64,000 bases of DNA, from the NCBI GenBank assembly GCA_016793445.1, contig JAEUME010000006.1, positions 62,001-126,000 of the forward strand. Reading direction: 5' to 3'. Shown here piece after piece: positions 9,856-18,938 of this stretch (position 1 is the first letter of the stretch; each line of letters opens with the position of its first letter). The translations under genes and the position numbers were made by a program. The DNA comes from Hyphomicrobium sp. (GTDB lineage Bacteria > Pseudomonadota > Alphaproteobacteria > Rhizobiales > Hyphomicrobiaceae). The notes beneath the pieces are model-generated. The model saw nothing but the letters and a program-made list of their open reading frames with translations. It did no database searches and was not told where the DNA came from.

Positions 9856-12585
9856 ATGGCCGAACAGAGCACCACATCCTCCAAGGAGAAGCGCCCTTCC
9901 CCCAAGGCGCTGCTCGAGCTTGCCGCAAGGGAAAACCGCGGCAAGCTCAAGGTGTTTCTCGGCATGGCGCCCGGCGTCGGCAAAACCTACGCCATGCTCT
10001 CCGCCGCGCGAGCCCAGAAGGCAGAGGGCGTCGATGTCCTCGTCGGGGTCGTCGAAACACACGGACGATCCGAGACCGCGGGCTTGCTCGACGGCCTAGA
10101 GGTTCTGCCACGCAAACCGGTCCCTTACCGCCGCCGCACGCTGATGGAATTCGACGTCGAGGCGGCCATCGCGCGCAGGCCGAAGCTTCTGCTCGTCGAC
10201 GAGTTCGCCCATACGAACGCGCCTAGCCTGATCCACCCCAAGCGCTACCAGGATGTGGAAGAGATCCTTCGTAACGGCATCGATGTCTGGACCACGCTCA
10301 ACATCCAACACCTCGAAAGTCTGCAAGACGTCGTTCAGAAGATTACCGGTGTCCGTGTGCAGGAGACTGTCCCTGACAAGGCAATCGAGAAGGCCGACGA
10401 AATCGTCGTCGTCGACCTGCCACCGGAGGAGCTCATTCAACGGCTGAAAGAGGGCAAAGTCTACTTGCCGGACAACGCTCGCCGCGCCATCGATCAGTTC
10501 TTTCGCCCGAGCAACCTCACCGCGCTGCGCGAGCTAGCCTTGCGCCGCACGGCCGACCGCGTTGACGAGCAGATGCTGGCCCAGCTTCGCCAGCAGGGAA
10601 TCGAAGGCCCGTGGCCGACCGCGGAACGCATATTGGTCTGCGTGGGTAGCGACGCACATTCCGAGGCTGTGATACGCGTGGCGAGCAGGCTCGCAAGAGC
10701 ACAGAAGTCCGAATGGATCGCGTTGCACCTTAGCCCGAGCGACCGGGAGATCGCTGACCGTGCCGTGGTTCGCCGCACCGAGAAGATGATGCGTCTCGCC
10801 GAGCGCCTCGGTGCGAGCACAGCGCGGCTCAATGCAACCGATCTCGCTGGCAATATCCTCTCTTACGCAAAGCGCAACAATATCACGCAGATTATCATCG
10901 GCCGCTCGAAGGCAGGACGCATCGGCCGTCTGCTGGGCCGTTCCCTTTCGCGCGACCTAGTCCGGCGGGCAGACGGCCTGTCGGTTCTGATTGTGGCGCC
11001 GGAAGCAGACAAGCCGTCCAAAGGTCATCTCCCTGCGACACCTCAAAGGGACTGGACATCGTCTGCGACATTGGCCACGTCGATTGCGGTTGCCACAGGC
11101 GCAGTCACAGCATCAGTCCTGGCCGGGCTCGCGCTCGAGCAGGTCACGCGGCTGCCGAACCTATCGATGGTTTTCCTGCTCGCCGTGCTCTTATGCGGCA
11201 TGCGGTTTGGTACACTGTCGGCGATTGCGGCGTCAGTGTTGTCGTTCTTTGCCTACAACTTCTTCTTCATCGGCCCGCGCCACACCTTCACCATCGCCGA
11301 GCCTCATGAACTGCTGTCACTGTTTATTTTCCTGGCTGTCGCCTTTGTAACCGGATCGCTGGCCGGCCGGCTGAGGGAGCAGGCGACAGCCACGCGCGAG
11401 CGCGCGGAAGCGATGCAGGCGCTGTTCGATTTCTCTCGCAAGCTCTCCGGTGCGCCCAAGCTCGACGACGTGCTCTGGTTGCTGGCAAGCCAGGTCGCAG
11501 CGATCGCCAAAGGTAAATCTGTCGTTCTTCTCGATCAGGGCAAGGGGCTCTCGATCGAGAGCGGTTGGCCGCCGGAAGATGAGCTGGCCACATCGGATTG
11601 GGCGGCGGCACGATGGGCAAATGAGAAGCAAGAGCCTGCCGGGCGAGGCACCGAAACATTACCATCGGCGCGCTTCCACTTCCGCCCTATACTTGGCTCA
11701 AAGGGCTCGATTGGAGCTGTTGGCATCGATCCGGGTGATGCAGACGATGCGATGAGTGACTCCGTAGCCTCAACGCTGCAGTCCTTCATCGAGCAGGCCG
11801 CCGTGGCCATCGAGAGGATCGCGCTTGTCGAGCAGGCGTCCAAGGCCGAAACCGCCGCAGAGGGCGAGCGCCTGCGAGCCGCGCTCCTGTCGTCGATCTC
11901 GCATGACCTGCGCACCCCGCTTGCCTCGATAGTGGGATCGGTTACAAGCCTTCGGACGCTCGGTGATCGCATGCCCAGGTCCGACCGAAGCGATCTTCTG
12001 GCGACGATCGAGGAGGAGGCCGGCCGCCTGTCGCGCTTCGTCTCAAACCTGCTCGACATGACGCGGCTGGAAGCCGGGGCCATTGATATCCGCCGCGACT
12101 GGGTGGACGTCAGGGACGCTGTCGCCAGTGCGATCGACCGCGCGCGTAAGGCGTTCCCCGGGCGGAAGATCGAGAGCACCATGCCCGACACGTTGCCGCT
12201 CATTCGTGGCGATGCGGCCCTGTTGGAGCAAGTCATGCTCAATCTGCTCGACAATGCCCACAAGTACAGCGATCTGAACTCTGCCACCGAAGTCAAAGTG
12301 ACGTCGGGGCCTGCCGAGATCATGCTGACCGTGTCTGACCGCGGGATCGGCATTCCTGCTGAGGCCCTGGAGAAGGTGTTCGACAAGTTCTATCGTGTCG
12401 CCGGCAGCGATGGCCGTGCGCCGGGGACGGGCCTTGGCCTGTCGATCTGTGCCGGCATCGTCAAAGGCATGGGCGGTGCTATCAAGGCAGAGAGCCCGAT
12501 TGTGGACAAAAGAGGGACACGCATCACCGTCACCCTGCCGATCGAGGCCAACGGCCTGTCGCGGCAGACGGGGGGCCTGTCATGA
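9856..12585 (+). CDS. kdpD: Osmosensitive K+ channel sensor histidine kinase KdpD
   Basis: A 909-residue sensor kinase of the usual KdpD architecture: N-terminal KdpD domain with Walker A GMAPGVGKTYA and Walker B-like LLVDEFAHTN, a universal-stress-protein-like domain with GRSKAGRIGRLLGRSLS, four closely spaced transmembrane helices, a GAF-like linker, then HisKA (SISHDLRTPLASI) and HATPase_c (NLLDNAHKYS, DRGIGIP, GTGLGLSICAGIV). It senses K+ limitation and phosphorylates KdpE. The GTG at 9853 immediately before the ATG is an alternative start. The 3' end overlaps kdpE by four bases (ATGA). Confidence 0.97.
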   Translation: MAEQSTTSSKEKRPSPKALLELAARENRGKLKVFLGMAPGVGKTYAMLSAARAQKAEGVDVLVGVVETHGRSETAGLLDGLEVLPRKPVPYRRRTLMEFDVEAAIARRPKLLLVDEFAHTNAPSLIHPKRYQDVEEILRNGIDVWTTLNIQHLESLQDVVQKITGVRVQETVPDKAIEKADEIVVVDLPPEELIQRLKEGKVYLPDNARRAIDQFFRPSNLTALRELALRRTADRVDEQMLAQLRQQGIEGPWPTAERILVCVGSDAHSEAVIRVASRLARAQKSEWIALHLSPSDREIADRAVVRRTEKMMRLAERLGASTARLNATDLAGNILSYAKRNNITQIIIGRSKAGRIGRLLGRSLSRDLVRRADGLSVLIVAPEADKPSKGHLPATPQRDWTSSATLATSIAVATGAVTASVLAGLALEQVTRLPNLSMVFLLAVLLCGMRFGTLSAIAASVLSFFAYNFFFIGPRHTFTIAEPHELLSLFIFLAVAFVTGSLAGRLREQATATRERAEAMQALFDFSRKLSGAPKLDDVLWLLASQVAAIAKGKSVVLLDQGKGLSIESGWPPEDELATSDWAAARWANEKQEPAGRGTETLPSARFHFRPILGSKGSIGAVGIDPGDADDAMSDSVASTLQSFIEQAAVAIERIALVEQASKAETAAEGERLRAALLSSISHDLRTPLASIVGSVTSLRTLGDRMPRSDRSDLLATIEEEAGRLSRFVSNLLDMTRLEAGAIDIRRDWVDVRDAVASAIDRARKAFPGRKIESTMPDTLPLIRGDAALLEQVMLNLLDNAHKYSDLNSATEVKVTSGPAEIMLTVSDRGIGIPAEALEKVFDKFYRVAGSDGRAPGTGLGLSICAGIVKGMGGAIKAESPIVDKRGTRITVTLPIEANGLSRQTGGLS

Positions 12586-13265
12586 CAGCTCATCGCGTCC
12601 TGGTCGTCGACGACGAGCCGCAGATTCAGCGGTTCCTGAAGCCGAGCCTGGGTGCCGCCGGCTACGAGGTCATTGCCGCGGTCAACGGGTCGCAAGCGCT
12701 CAAGGCCGCCGCCACGCAAGCGCCGGACATCATTCTGCTCGATCTCGGCCTGCCCGACATGGACGGCAAGGACGTGATCGCCGAGCTGCGCACGTGGTCG
12801 AAGGTGCCGATCGTTGTGCTCTCTGCGCGTGACCGCGAGGCGGAAAAGATCGCCGCACTCGATCTCGGTGCCGACGACTACGTCAATAAGCCGTTCGGCA
12901 TCGGCGAACTGATGGCACGCCTCAGGACGGCCTTGCGTCACGCTACTCAGAGCGCAGGGCAAGTCGCGCAGGTGGTCAGTGGTGACCTCGTCATCGACAT
13001 CGCCGCGCATTCGGTTACCCGCTCCGGCACACCAATCAAGCTGACGCCGAAAGAGTTCGAGCTCCTCGCCATCCTTGCCCGCAACGCTGAGCGTGTCGTT
13101 ACACACCGTCAGATATTGACCTCCGTCTGGGGTCCGGCCCACACCGAAGACCTTCAGTACCTGCGCGTCTTCATCGGCCAACTGCGGCAGAAGCTGAAAC
13201 GCAAGCCAGACGATGTCGAGTTGATCCAGACCGAAGCGGGTATCGGCTATCGCCTTGTCCCGTAG
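12582..13265 (+). CDS. kdpE: KDP operon response regulator KdpE
   Basis: A 227-residue OmpR/PhoB-type regulator. The receiver has the acidic pocket VVDDEP, phospho-acceptor Asp54 in LLDLGLPDMDG and the conserved Lys in NKPFGIGEL. The winged-helix C-terminal domain contains LTPKEFELLAIL and ends in the usual GYRLVP. Phosphorylated KdpE activates kdp transcription. Its start overlaps the kdpD stop, so structural and regulatory genes form one operon. Confidence 0.97.
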   Translation: MTAHRVLVVDDEPQIQRFLKPSLGAAGYEVIAAVNGSQALKAAATQAPDIILLDLGLPDMDGKDVIAELRTWSKVPIVVLSARDREAEKIAALDLGADDYVNKPFGIGELMARLRTALRHATQSAGQVAQVVSGDLVIDIAAHSVTRSGTPIKLTPKEFELLAILARNAERVVTHRQILTSVWGPAHTEDLQYLRVFIGQLRQKLKRKPDDVELIQTEAGIGYRLVP

Positions 13266-13322
13266 GTGTGCAGTCAGCATTTCAGCCCGGAACGGCCAAT
13301 CTCGGCCGGGGCGTGACGCTCA

Positions 13323-13339
13323 TTTGCCGCGACGGCAAA
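13323..13339 (+). terminator. Possible stem-loop after kdpE
   Basis: TTTGCCG-CGA-CGGCAAA forms a perfect 7-bp stem with a 3-base loop 58 bases after the kdpE stop. There is no following T tract, so termination is only a possibility. Confidence 0.25.
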
Positions 13340-13456
13340 GTGGCCTGGCCCGGCGCCGGACCGGACCGGAACAGGTCAACGCGATGGTGGAAGGCGTGAC
13401 GGTTGATGGACTGTCCTGTTCGCGAGGGTGTTCAAAGCACCATCCCCCATTGCGCT

Positions 13457-13891
13457 TTAGCGGCCCCCCTGGATGTAGTGTTCAAGCTGTTCGATGATGA
13501 ATTTCTGATCGGCAATAATGCTTTTGACCATATCGCCGATCGAAACGATACCCACGACCTTCTTGTGTTCGAGGACGGGCAGATGGCGCACGGCTTTTGC
13601 AGTCATGACCGCCATGCATTCCTCCACCGTCTGATCCTGTCGAGCGCATATAACCCTTGTCGACATGATCTCCCTGACCAGAGTTCCGGGTGACGTACGT
13701 CCCAGCAATGCGATCTTCCGGGCGTAATCCCGTTCAGTAATAATGCCGGCGAGGTGGCCATCGTCTAGAACCACCAGTGCACCGATCCGGTGCTCTGCCA
13801 TTGTCTTGAGTGCGTCGAAGACGGAGGCGTCCGGACGAATATGATGTACGTCGCGGCCTTTCTCGCTGAGCACATGTCGTACGGTTGGCAT
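13457..13891 (-). CDS. Tandem CBS domain protein
   Basis: A 144-residue protein made of two CBS domains, the first around residues 10-62 (IGALVVLDDGHLAGIITERD) and the second around 73-128 (MSTRVICARQDQTV, then RHLPVLEHKKVVGIVSIGD). A CBS pair usually binds adenine nucleotides or S-adenosylmethionine and reports cell energy status. It stands alone, convergent with kdpE. No effector domain is attached, so its partner cannot be named. Confidence 0.88.
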   Translation of the reverse strand: MPTVRHVLSEKGRDVHHIRPDASVFDALKTMAEHRIGALVVLDDGHLAGIITERDYARKIALLGRTSPGTLVREIMSTRVICARQDQTVEECMAVMTAKAVRHLPVLEHKKVVGIVSIGDMVKSIIADQKFIIEQLEHYIQGGR

Positions 13892-13987
13892 CCTATTATC
13901 AGCTTTCAGCGTTCGGGTGGCACGATCGCTCGCTTGCCTGGGCCATCACAACAGACCGGCGTCTTTCCTTGAGCCGGCCTCGGCTAA

Positions 13988-14458
13988 CTAGTCCCGCGCA
14001 CTAATGTGTGCGTGCGGGACGTCGGCCATCAGCGAGTGGAAATTCTGACCGGTGACGTGAACCAGAGTACGGTGGTCGCCTCCTTCGAAATAGATGTCGT
14101 CAAAACCTTCGAAGCTGTCGTCCATCACGGCCATCAATCCATAGGCGCCGGCGACGGGCGGGACCGAGCCCAATTCGCAGTCGCCAAATATCATAGACGC
14201 TTCAGTTTCGGTCGCCAATTCGATCGGTTGTTGAAGCCAATTGGAAAACGCCTCGATCTGTACATGGCACGAGGCCGGTACGATCGCCAAAAGATACCCG
14301 TCGTTACGTCTCATGAGGACGCCCTTGGCCAAATTGTCTTCGGGTATGGAACTGGCGTGCGCTGTCGCCGATGAGCATAGGGTGTGCTCATGGGTCGTGA
14401 CGTCATAGGGAACGCCCCGATCGTCGAGATACTGCTCGAGTGATAATGCGATACCCAT
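13988..14458 (-). CDS. YbaK/EbsC-type aminoacyl-tRNA deacylase domain protein
   Basis: A 156-residue protein of the YbaK / prolyl-tRNA-synthetase-associated domain family. The conserved lysine is in DNLAKGVLMR near residue 45, and the family GxxPP-like turn appears as ELGSVPPVAGAYG. Such proteins hydrolyse mischarged aminoacyl-tRNAs (for example Cys-tRNA-Pro) in trans, but many single-domain members have unknown specificity. It has its own upstream region and no operon partner. Confidence 0.82.
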   Translation of the reverse strand: MGIALSLEQYLDDRGVPYDVTTHEHTLCSSATAHASSIPEDNLAKGVLMRRNDGYLLAIVPASCHVQIEAFSNWLQQPIELATETEASMIFGDCELGSVPPVAGAYGLMAVMDDSFEGFDDIYFEGGDHRTLVHVTGQNFHSLMADVPHAHISARD

Positions 14459-14998
14459 GGCAAGTCTCCTATCCTACCATCCGCTAGACGGTCATTGGCG
14501 GCCGGAGAACCCAGACTGCACTTTCGCTTATCCAGGCCGCCGATCGATGGACGCAAACGGGATCCAGTCGAACTCGACCCTATGAGCGCAAGCGTATGCG
14601 CCATCAACCGTGCTTCTTATCTAAAAAAGTTTAGTCCCTTTGCCGGGCGCTCGCAACGAATTGCCGTTACCTCGGGGCGAGTTTTACGAAGTATCTTCAC
14701 GTGCGCAGAATTGAGGTACGAAGAAGATTCCGGAGCCACCTCGTTGTTCAGGCGCCAAGCTTGCTGCACCGCAATCGCTCCGCCCTGCGCGGTCCGGGCG
14801 AGCCCGTGGAGTTGAGGGGATCTTGTTGGCGGTGCGCCATTGCCGGTCTGACGAAGCTGAACGCGTTTCCAAACAGCTCCTTCCTCTGTCCGGCTCGACC
14901 GGGCTGACAATCCTTCACCATGCGCAATGGTTGTTCTGGCGCTGGTCCATGGCTGGGCGCACTCTTGGCATCCCTGTCCAGACCTCGTGGAGACTGTT
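14459..14998. other. Intergenic region, no gene recognised
   Basis: Divergent promoters for the YbaK-type gene (leftward) and the small secreted protein gene (rightward) must lie here. Open frames present on both strands show no family resemblance, signal sequence or credible ribosome binding site. No repeat or RNA gene is evident. Confidence 0.5.
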
Positions 14999-15217
14999 AT
15001 GACCCGTACTGCACTGCTCGCGGCATCGGCTGCCGTTTCCGTTCTTTGTCTGTCCTCCGGCGCAGAGGCCGGCGGATGTCTGCGTGGCGACCGGATCGAG
15101 ACCCGGCTGTCGACGGCAGTGCAACGCACCGACCGCCTGCTCCAGCGTGTTGGTGATCGGATTGTGCGCGTGGGCGATCGGATGTTGTCCTGGGTTCACA
15201 GGCGTCCCCGCGCATAG
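14999..15217 (+). CDS. Small secreted protein, unknown
   Basis: A 72-residue product from the ATG at 14999, preceded at seven bases by GGAG. A typical signal peptide occupies residues 1-24 (LLAASAAVSVLCLSSGAEAG). The mature part is Arg-rich with a predicted amphipathic helix holding two similar segments (RTDRLLQRVGDRIVRVGDRM). The frame is open back to 14927, but the earlier GTG would place residues ahead of the signal peptide. Function unknown. Confidence 0.6.
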   Translation: MTRTALLAASAAVSVLCLSSGAEAGGCLRGDRIETRLSTAVQRTDRLLQRVGDRIVRVGDRMLSWVHRRPRA

Positions 15218-15459
15218 CGCAGTGGCGTGAAGCTTATCATCCCGATGTCGTTTTTAAGGTTCGGCTGACGTGGCCTTGGATGGTACGGCGCCTGAGGCGT
15301 CCGTCATTCCTGATTGCGCTTCGGGTGCCCACCTGCATCCGCGCACTCATCGTCCGATGCTGCTGATCGACATGGACCATGAGCAGCGCGGGCGTTGTGT
15401 TGACGCCCGAGATCACCGCGATCAGCCGGTCCACGCTTTGTCTTAGCGCTGGCGCTGGC

Positions 15460-16242
15460 TCAATCGATGATGTGATATCCTCCATCAATATAGATCGTGT
15501 CACCGGTCATCAACTTCGCGCCGTCAAGGGCTAGAAAAGCGACGGCCAAGCCAACATCATCGATCGATACGAGGCTATGAGTTGGAGCCTTGGACTCTGC
15601 CTTCTTCAACAGCTCGTCAAAATCGCTGATCCCCGAGGCCGCGCGCGTTTTCAGGGGGCCTGGGGATATCGCGTGCGCGCGAATTCCTTTAGGACCAAGC
15701 TCTGCTGCAACGTAGCGTGTGGCGCATTCCAAAGCGGCCTTGACAGGACCCATGATGTTATAGTTTTCGACCACCAACTGTGAGCCATAGTAGGTCATCG
15801 TAAAAAGCGTTCCGCCGTCTTTCATGAGCGGCTCAGCTAATTTTGCCATGCGGATGAATGACCAGCAGGACAATTCCATGGCCTTGAGGAAGCCGTCCTT
15901 CGAGCAGTCGACGACACGGCCTTGAAGATCCTGCTTGGGTGCAAATGCTATTGAGTGCAGCACTATGTCGAGCTTACCCCATTTTCTTTCTATAGCTTCG
16001 AATACCCCCTCCAGGTCCCCAGGCTGCTCCACGTTCATCGGCAGGTAAATGGCAGGCTTGATCTCGGACAACAGGGGGTCGACGAACCGCTTCGTCTTCT
16101 CGTCGCGATAGGTAATCGCGAGTTCGGCGCCAAGCGCGTCAAACGCCTTGGCGCATCCCCAGGCGATCGACTGGTCGTTGGCGATCCCGGTAACGAGCGC
16201 CTTTTTTCCTTTAAGCAGCTTGAACGAAGCAGGGTTCTTCAT
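15460..16242 (-). CDS. fabI: Enoyl-ACP reductase FabI, accessory copy
   Basis: A 260-residue NADH-dependent enoyl-ACP reductase of the short-chain dehydrogenase superfamily. It has the divergent cofactor loop GIANDQSIAWG, LHSIAFAPK, and the Tyr-x6-Lys catalytic pair in ENYNIMGPVKAALE. The tail (DTIYIDGGYHIID) lacks the longer extension of the second FabI encoded at 59193. A near-perfect AGGAGG lies just before the ATG, and the gene overlaps ackA by four bases. Its place at the end of an ackA-phosphotransacylase block suggests a role other than the main fatty-acid cycle, which is inference. Confidence 0.92.
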   Translation of the reverse strand: MKNPASFKLLKGKKALVTGIANDQSIAWGCAKAFDALGAELAITYRDEKTKRFVDPLLSEIKPAIYLPMNVEQPGDLEGVFEAIERKWGKLDIVLHSIAFAPKQDLQGRVVDCSKDGFLKAMELSCWSFIRMAKLAEPLMKDGGTLFTMTYYGSQLVVENYNIMGPVKAALECATRYVAAELGPKGIRAHAISPGPLKTRAASGISDFDELLKKAESKAPTHSLVSIDDVGLAVAFLALDGAKLMTGDTIYIDGGYHIID

Positions 16243-17453
16243 CGGACCTCCTTACCTAGGCGCGTGTTTGAAGCCTCCATACAATCGAGCGTGTGCCGGG
16301 CAATCATCAATTCTTCGTCGGTAGGTATGACGTAGCATGCAATCCGCGATTGTCCCGTCGAGATCAGCGGGTCGCCGTGTTCGTTTGCTTGCTCATCCAT
16401 TTCGAGTCCCAGCCAAGCCAACCGCTTCGCTACGGCTGTCCGTATTGCGGGTGCGTTCTCGCCAATGCCCGCGGTGAATACGAAGCCATCCAGTCCTTCC
16501 ATAGTGGCCGCGAGCGCCCCCGCGAAAGCAGCAATGCGATAGACGAAATAATCCAGCGCTAGTCGCGCATTGGGCTCTTTGCTAGCCAGCAATACGCGGA
16601 CATCATTGCTGACGCCCGAAAGTCCTTTGAGACCGCAATCGTGATAGAGGAAGTGCTCAACCTGGGCTGGGGCCATGCCCTTCTGTTGAACGAGGAAGAG
16701 AACCACGCCTGCATCGAGTTGACCGGGTCTCGTGCCCATTGGCAACCCATCGAGAGCCGTAAAGCCCATCGTGCTGTCGATGCTCTTGCCGTTTGAGATC
16801 GCACACATGGACGCGCCGCTGCCCAGGTGCGCCACGATGATTTTGCCCTGCGCAATAGACGGTGCGATCGTCTTCAGGCGCTCGGCGATGAATTCGTATG
16901 ACAGGCCGTGGAAACCGTAGCGGCGGACGCCTTCAGCATAAAGAGACTCCGGTATGGCGTAACGATCGGCGAGTGTGGAGTGAGTGCGATGAAATGCGGT
17001 GTCAAAACAAGCCACCTGCACCACATTCGGCAGTCGCTCGTGGATAATTTTGATTGGCGTCAGATTGTGCGGCTGATGCAGCGGAGCAAGCGGCACCAAA
17101 GGTTCCAGTCTTTCGATGACGTCGCCGTCAATGACAGTGGGGGCTGAAAAGTGAATGCCCCCGTGGACAACTCGGTGACCAACAGCGACCGGCAATGCGC
17201 CGCCAAGGTACTCGCGAAGAGCCTGAACAACCTGCTCGAGCGCTTGATGCGGTGTTGCCAACTCGCCCGCGGGCCAACGCAGATCTTTCAGAATCTCCCC
17301 TCGAGCGCTCTTCATAACGAGGTGTGGATCAACTCCAATTCCTTCGACCTGCCCCTTGACGAGGCGGTCGAGCTTTTGGCGATGCTCGATTGCAAATAGC
17401 TGGAATTTCAGACTCGAACTGCCAGCGTTCAGCACGAGTATGGTTTCGCTCAT
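16239..17453 (-). CDS. ackA: Acetate kinase
   Basis: A 404-residue member of the acetokinase family, the usual length. It begins with ETILVLNAGSSSLKFQLF, followed by GHRVVHGG, CFDTAFHRT, HLGSGASMCAI, FTALDGLPMGTRPGQ and FTAGIGENAPAIR, the nucleotide and acyl-phosphate binding motifs. It interconverts acyl phosphate + ADP with the acid + ATP. It follows the phosphotransacylase gene by only four bases and overlaps fabI. Propionate or butyrate as alternative substrate cannot be excluded from sequence. Confidence 0.95.
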   Translation of the reverse strand: MSETILVLNAGSSSLKFQLFAIEHRQKLDRLVKGQVEGIGVDPHLVMKSARGEILKDLRWPAGELATPHQALEQVVQALREYLGGALPVAVGHRVVHGGIHFSAPTVIDGDVIERLEPLVPLAPLHQPHNLTPIKIIHERLPNVVQVACFDTAFHRTHSTLADRYAIPESLYAEGVRRYGFHGLSYEFIAERLKTIAPSIAQGKIIVAHLGSGASMCAISNGKSIDSTMGFTALDGLPMGTRPGQLDAGVVLFLVQQKGMAPAQVEHFLYHDCGLKGLSGVSNDVRVLLASKEPNARLALDYFVYRIAAFAGALAATMEGLDGFVFTAGIGENAPAIRTAVAKRLAWLGLEMDEQANEHGDPLISTGQSRIACYVIPTDEELMIARHTLDCMEASNTRLGKEVR

Positions 17454-17457
17454 GTTA

Positions 17458-18432
17458 TCATGACCGGATAGGCGCGTGCGCCCGCAGGCTATGCGCGTAC
17501 ACGCTTGCTATTGCACACGAAGCTAGGCGAGTCCGAACATTATCGGCACGTGACGTCAGGATAACCGGAACTCGGGCGCCGACGACGATTCCGGCAGCAT
17601 CGGCACCGGAAAGGAAGGAAAGATTTTTGGCGAGCATGTTGCCAGCTTCGAGGTCTGGCACGACAAGAATGTTGGCGCGTCCCGCGACTTCCGACCTGAT
17701 ACCCTTTATGGCTGCGGCCTCAAGGCTAATTGCATTATCGAACGCCAAAGGTCCGTCCAACACGCCACCGGTGATCTGCCCGCGATCCGCCATTTTGCAT
17801 AATGCGGCAGCGTCTATTGTCGAGGGAATGCTGACCGTTACGGTTTCGACCGCTGAAAGTATAGCAACCTTTGGCGTGCCAAGCCCAAGCCCCTGAAAGA
17901 GATCGATGGCATTCTGGACGATATCGCGTTTTGCCATGAGATCAGGAAAGATATTGACGGCTGCGTCGGTGATGAACAGCGTCTCAGGATGATTTGGTAC
18001 ATCCATAATAAAGACGTGACTAATGCGGCGGCCGGTTCGAAGTCCCGTGTCCTTCTTAGTCACCTCAAGAAGAAGCTCGTCGGAATGGAGGCTGCCTTTC
18101 ATTAGAATTTCCGCGCGGCCCAATCGCACGAGTTCAACGGCCTTGAACGCAGCGTCGTGACTGTGTGCGGCTTCGATAATCTCGACGCCCTCAAGCGACA
18201 GTTTCAACTTGTCCGCAACCGCCTTTATTTTTGACGTCGGGCCGATCAACGCCGGCACAATGAGACCAGCGTCGGCGGCCTCCATCGCACCCTTCAGCGA
18301 CGTCTCATCACAGGGATGCGCGATTGCTGTCGAAACCGCCGGCAACGTCTTTGCCTGCGCGATGAGCCGTTCATATTTTTCGTGCTTTCTCTTGGGCAAG
18401 TTCGCGCTTTTTTCCGGCATGGGAGCCACCAT
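17458..18432 (-). CDS. Phosphate acetyl/butyryltransferase family protein
   Basis: About 324 residues of the PTA/PTB family, which moves an acyl group between CoA and phosphate. Motifs include LMKGSLHSDELL, ITDAAVNIFPDL, DGPLAFDNAIS and VPDLEAGNMLAKNL. The sequence resembles the phosphate butyryltransferase-like / C-terminal half of bifunctional enoyl-CoA hydratase/phosphate acetyltransferase rather than E. coli Pta, and it is not fused to any other domain. With ackA four bases downstream it forms an acid-activation or acid-excretion pair. ATG 18432 is taken as start; a TTG one codon earlier is possible. Confidence 0.9.
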   Translation of the reverse strand: MVAPMPEKSANLPKRKHEKYERLIAQAKTLPAVSTAIAHPCDETSLKGAMEAADAGLIVPALIGPTSKIKAVADKLKLSLEGVEIIEAAHSHDAAFKAVELVRLGRAEILMKGSLHSDELLLEVTKKDTGLRTGRRISHVFIMDVPNHPETLFITDAAVNIFPDLMAKRDIVQNAIDLFQGLGLGTPKVAILSAVETVTVSIPSTIDAAALCKMADRGQITGGVLDGPLAFDNAISLEAAAIKGIRSEVAGRANILVVPDLEAGNMLAKNLSFLSGADAAGIVVGARVPVILTSRADNVRTRLASCAIASVYAHSLRAHAPIRS

Positions 18433-18485
18433 CAAATATGACCCATTGGCTTATGCGGCGTTATCAAGGAAAGTTTCATTGAAGC

Positions 18486-18917
18486 TCATGCCCACCTGAG
18501 GAACATGCCCACTTCGCCCGGCAAGCCACCGGGAAAATTGATTATTTCGCAATGCAATTTGTATCCGAGCGGCTGCATTTCTTGCTTATAGAATATGAAA
18601 GCTCGCTTGGCGAAGCCCTCGAGTGACTGCGGCCAATCGGGATCAAGATTGTTGATGCTGCGACCGCCGTCGTTGCAGTAAGAGGCGGGAAAAGTCATCA
18701 CTTGAATCTGGTGAAGACCATTCTCGGCTGCACGTCGAACCGCTGCGTTGACACGTTCTTTCACTTCAGAGTGGAGGTCCTGGGACATGAAGGCCTCCTG
18801 AAGCTCCTTTTTCTGCTTCTCCTTTCTTTCCCGTTCTTTGCGCTCCTCTGCGACCTTCGCATCATCGGCGGTCGCGCTGATCATGTGCAATTCTTGAGGT
18901 TTGAGAATTCCGGCCAT
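18486..18917 (-). CDS. Conserved protein of unknown function in acyl-phosphate/DUF3141 block
   Basis: A 143-residue protein. Residues 20-45 form a highly charged Lys/Glu-rich helix (ERKERERKEKQKKELQEA), likely a coiled coil. The C-terminal part contains MTFPASYCNDGGRSINN and ends with FPGGLPGEVGMFLRWA. No signal peptide or membrane segment is visible. It lies between the DUF3141 gene (21 bases away) and the phosphotransacylase gene, all on one strand. I do not recognise a named family. Confidence 0.7.
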   Translation of the reverse strand: MAGILKPQELHMISATADDAKVAEERKERERKEKQKKELQEAFMSQDLHSEVKERVNAAVRRAAENGLHQIQVMTFPASYCNDGGRSINNLDPDWPQSLEGFAKRAFIFYKQEMQPLGYKLHCEIINFPGGLPGEVGMFLRWA

Positions 18918-18938
18918 GGGACTTCCTCTATCTTGGTT

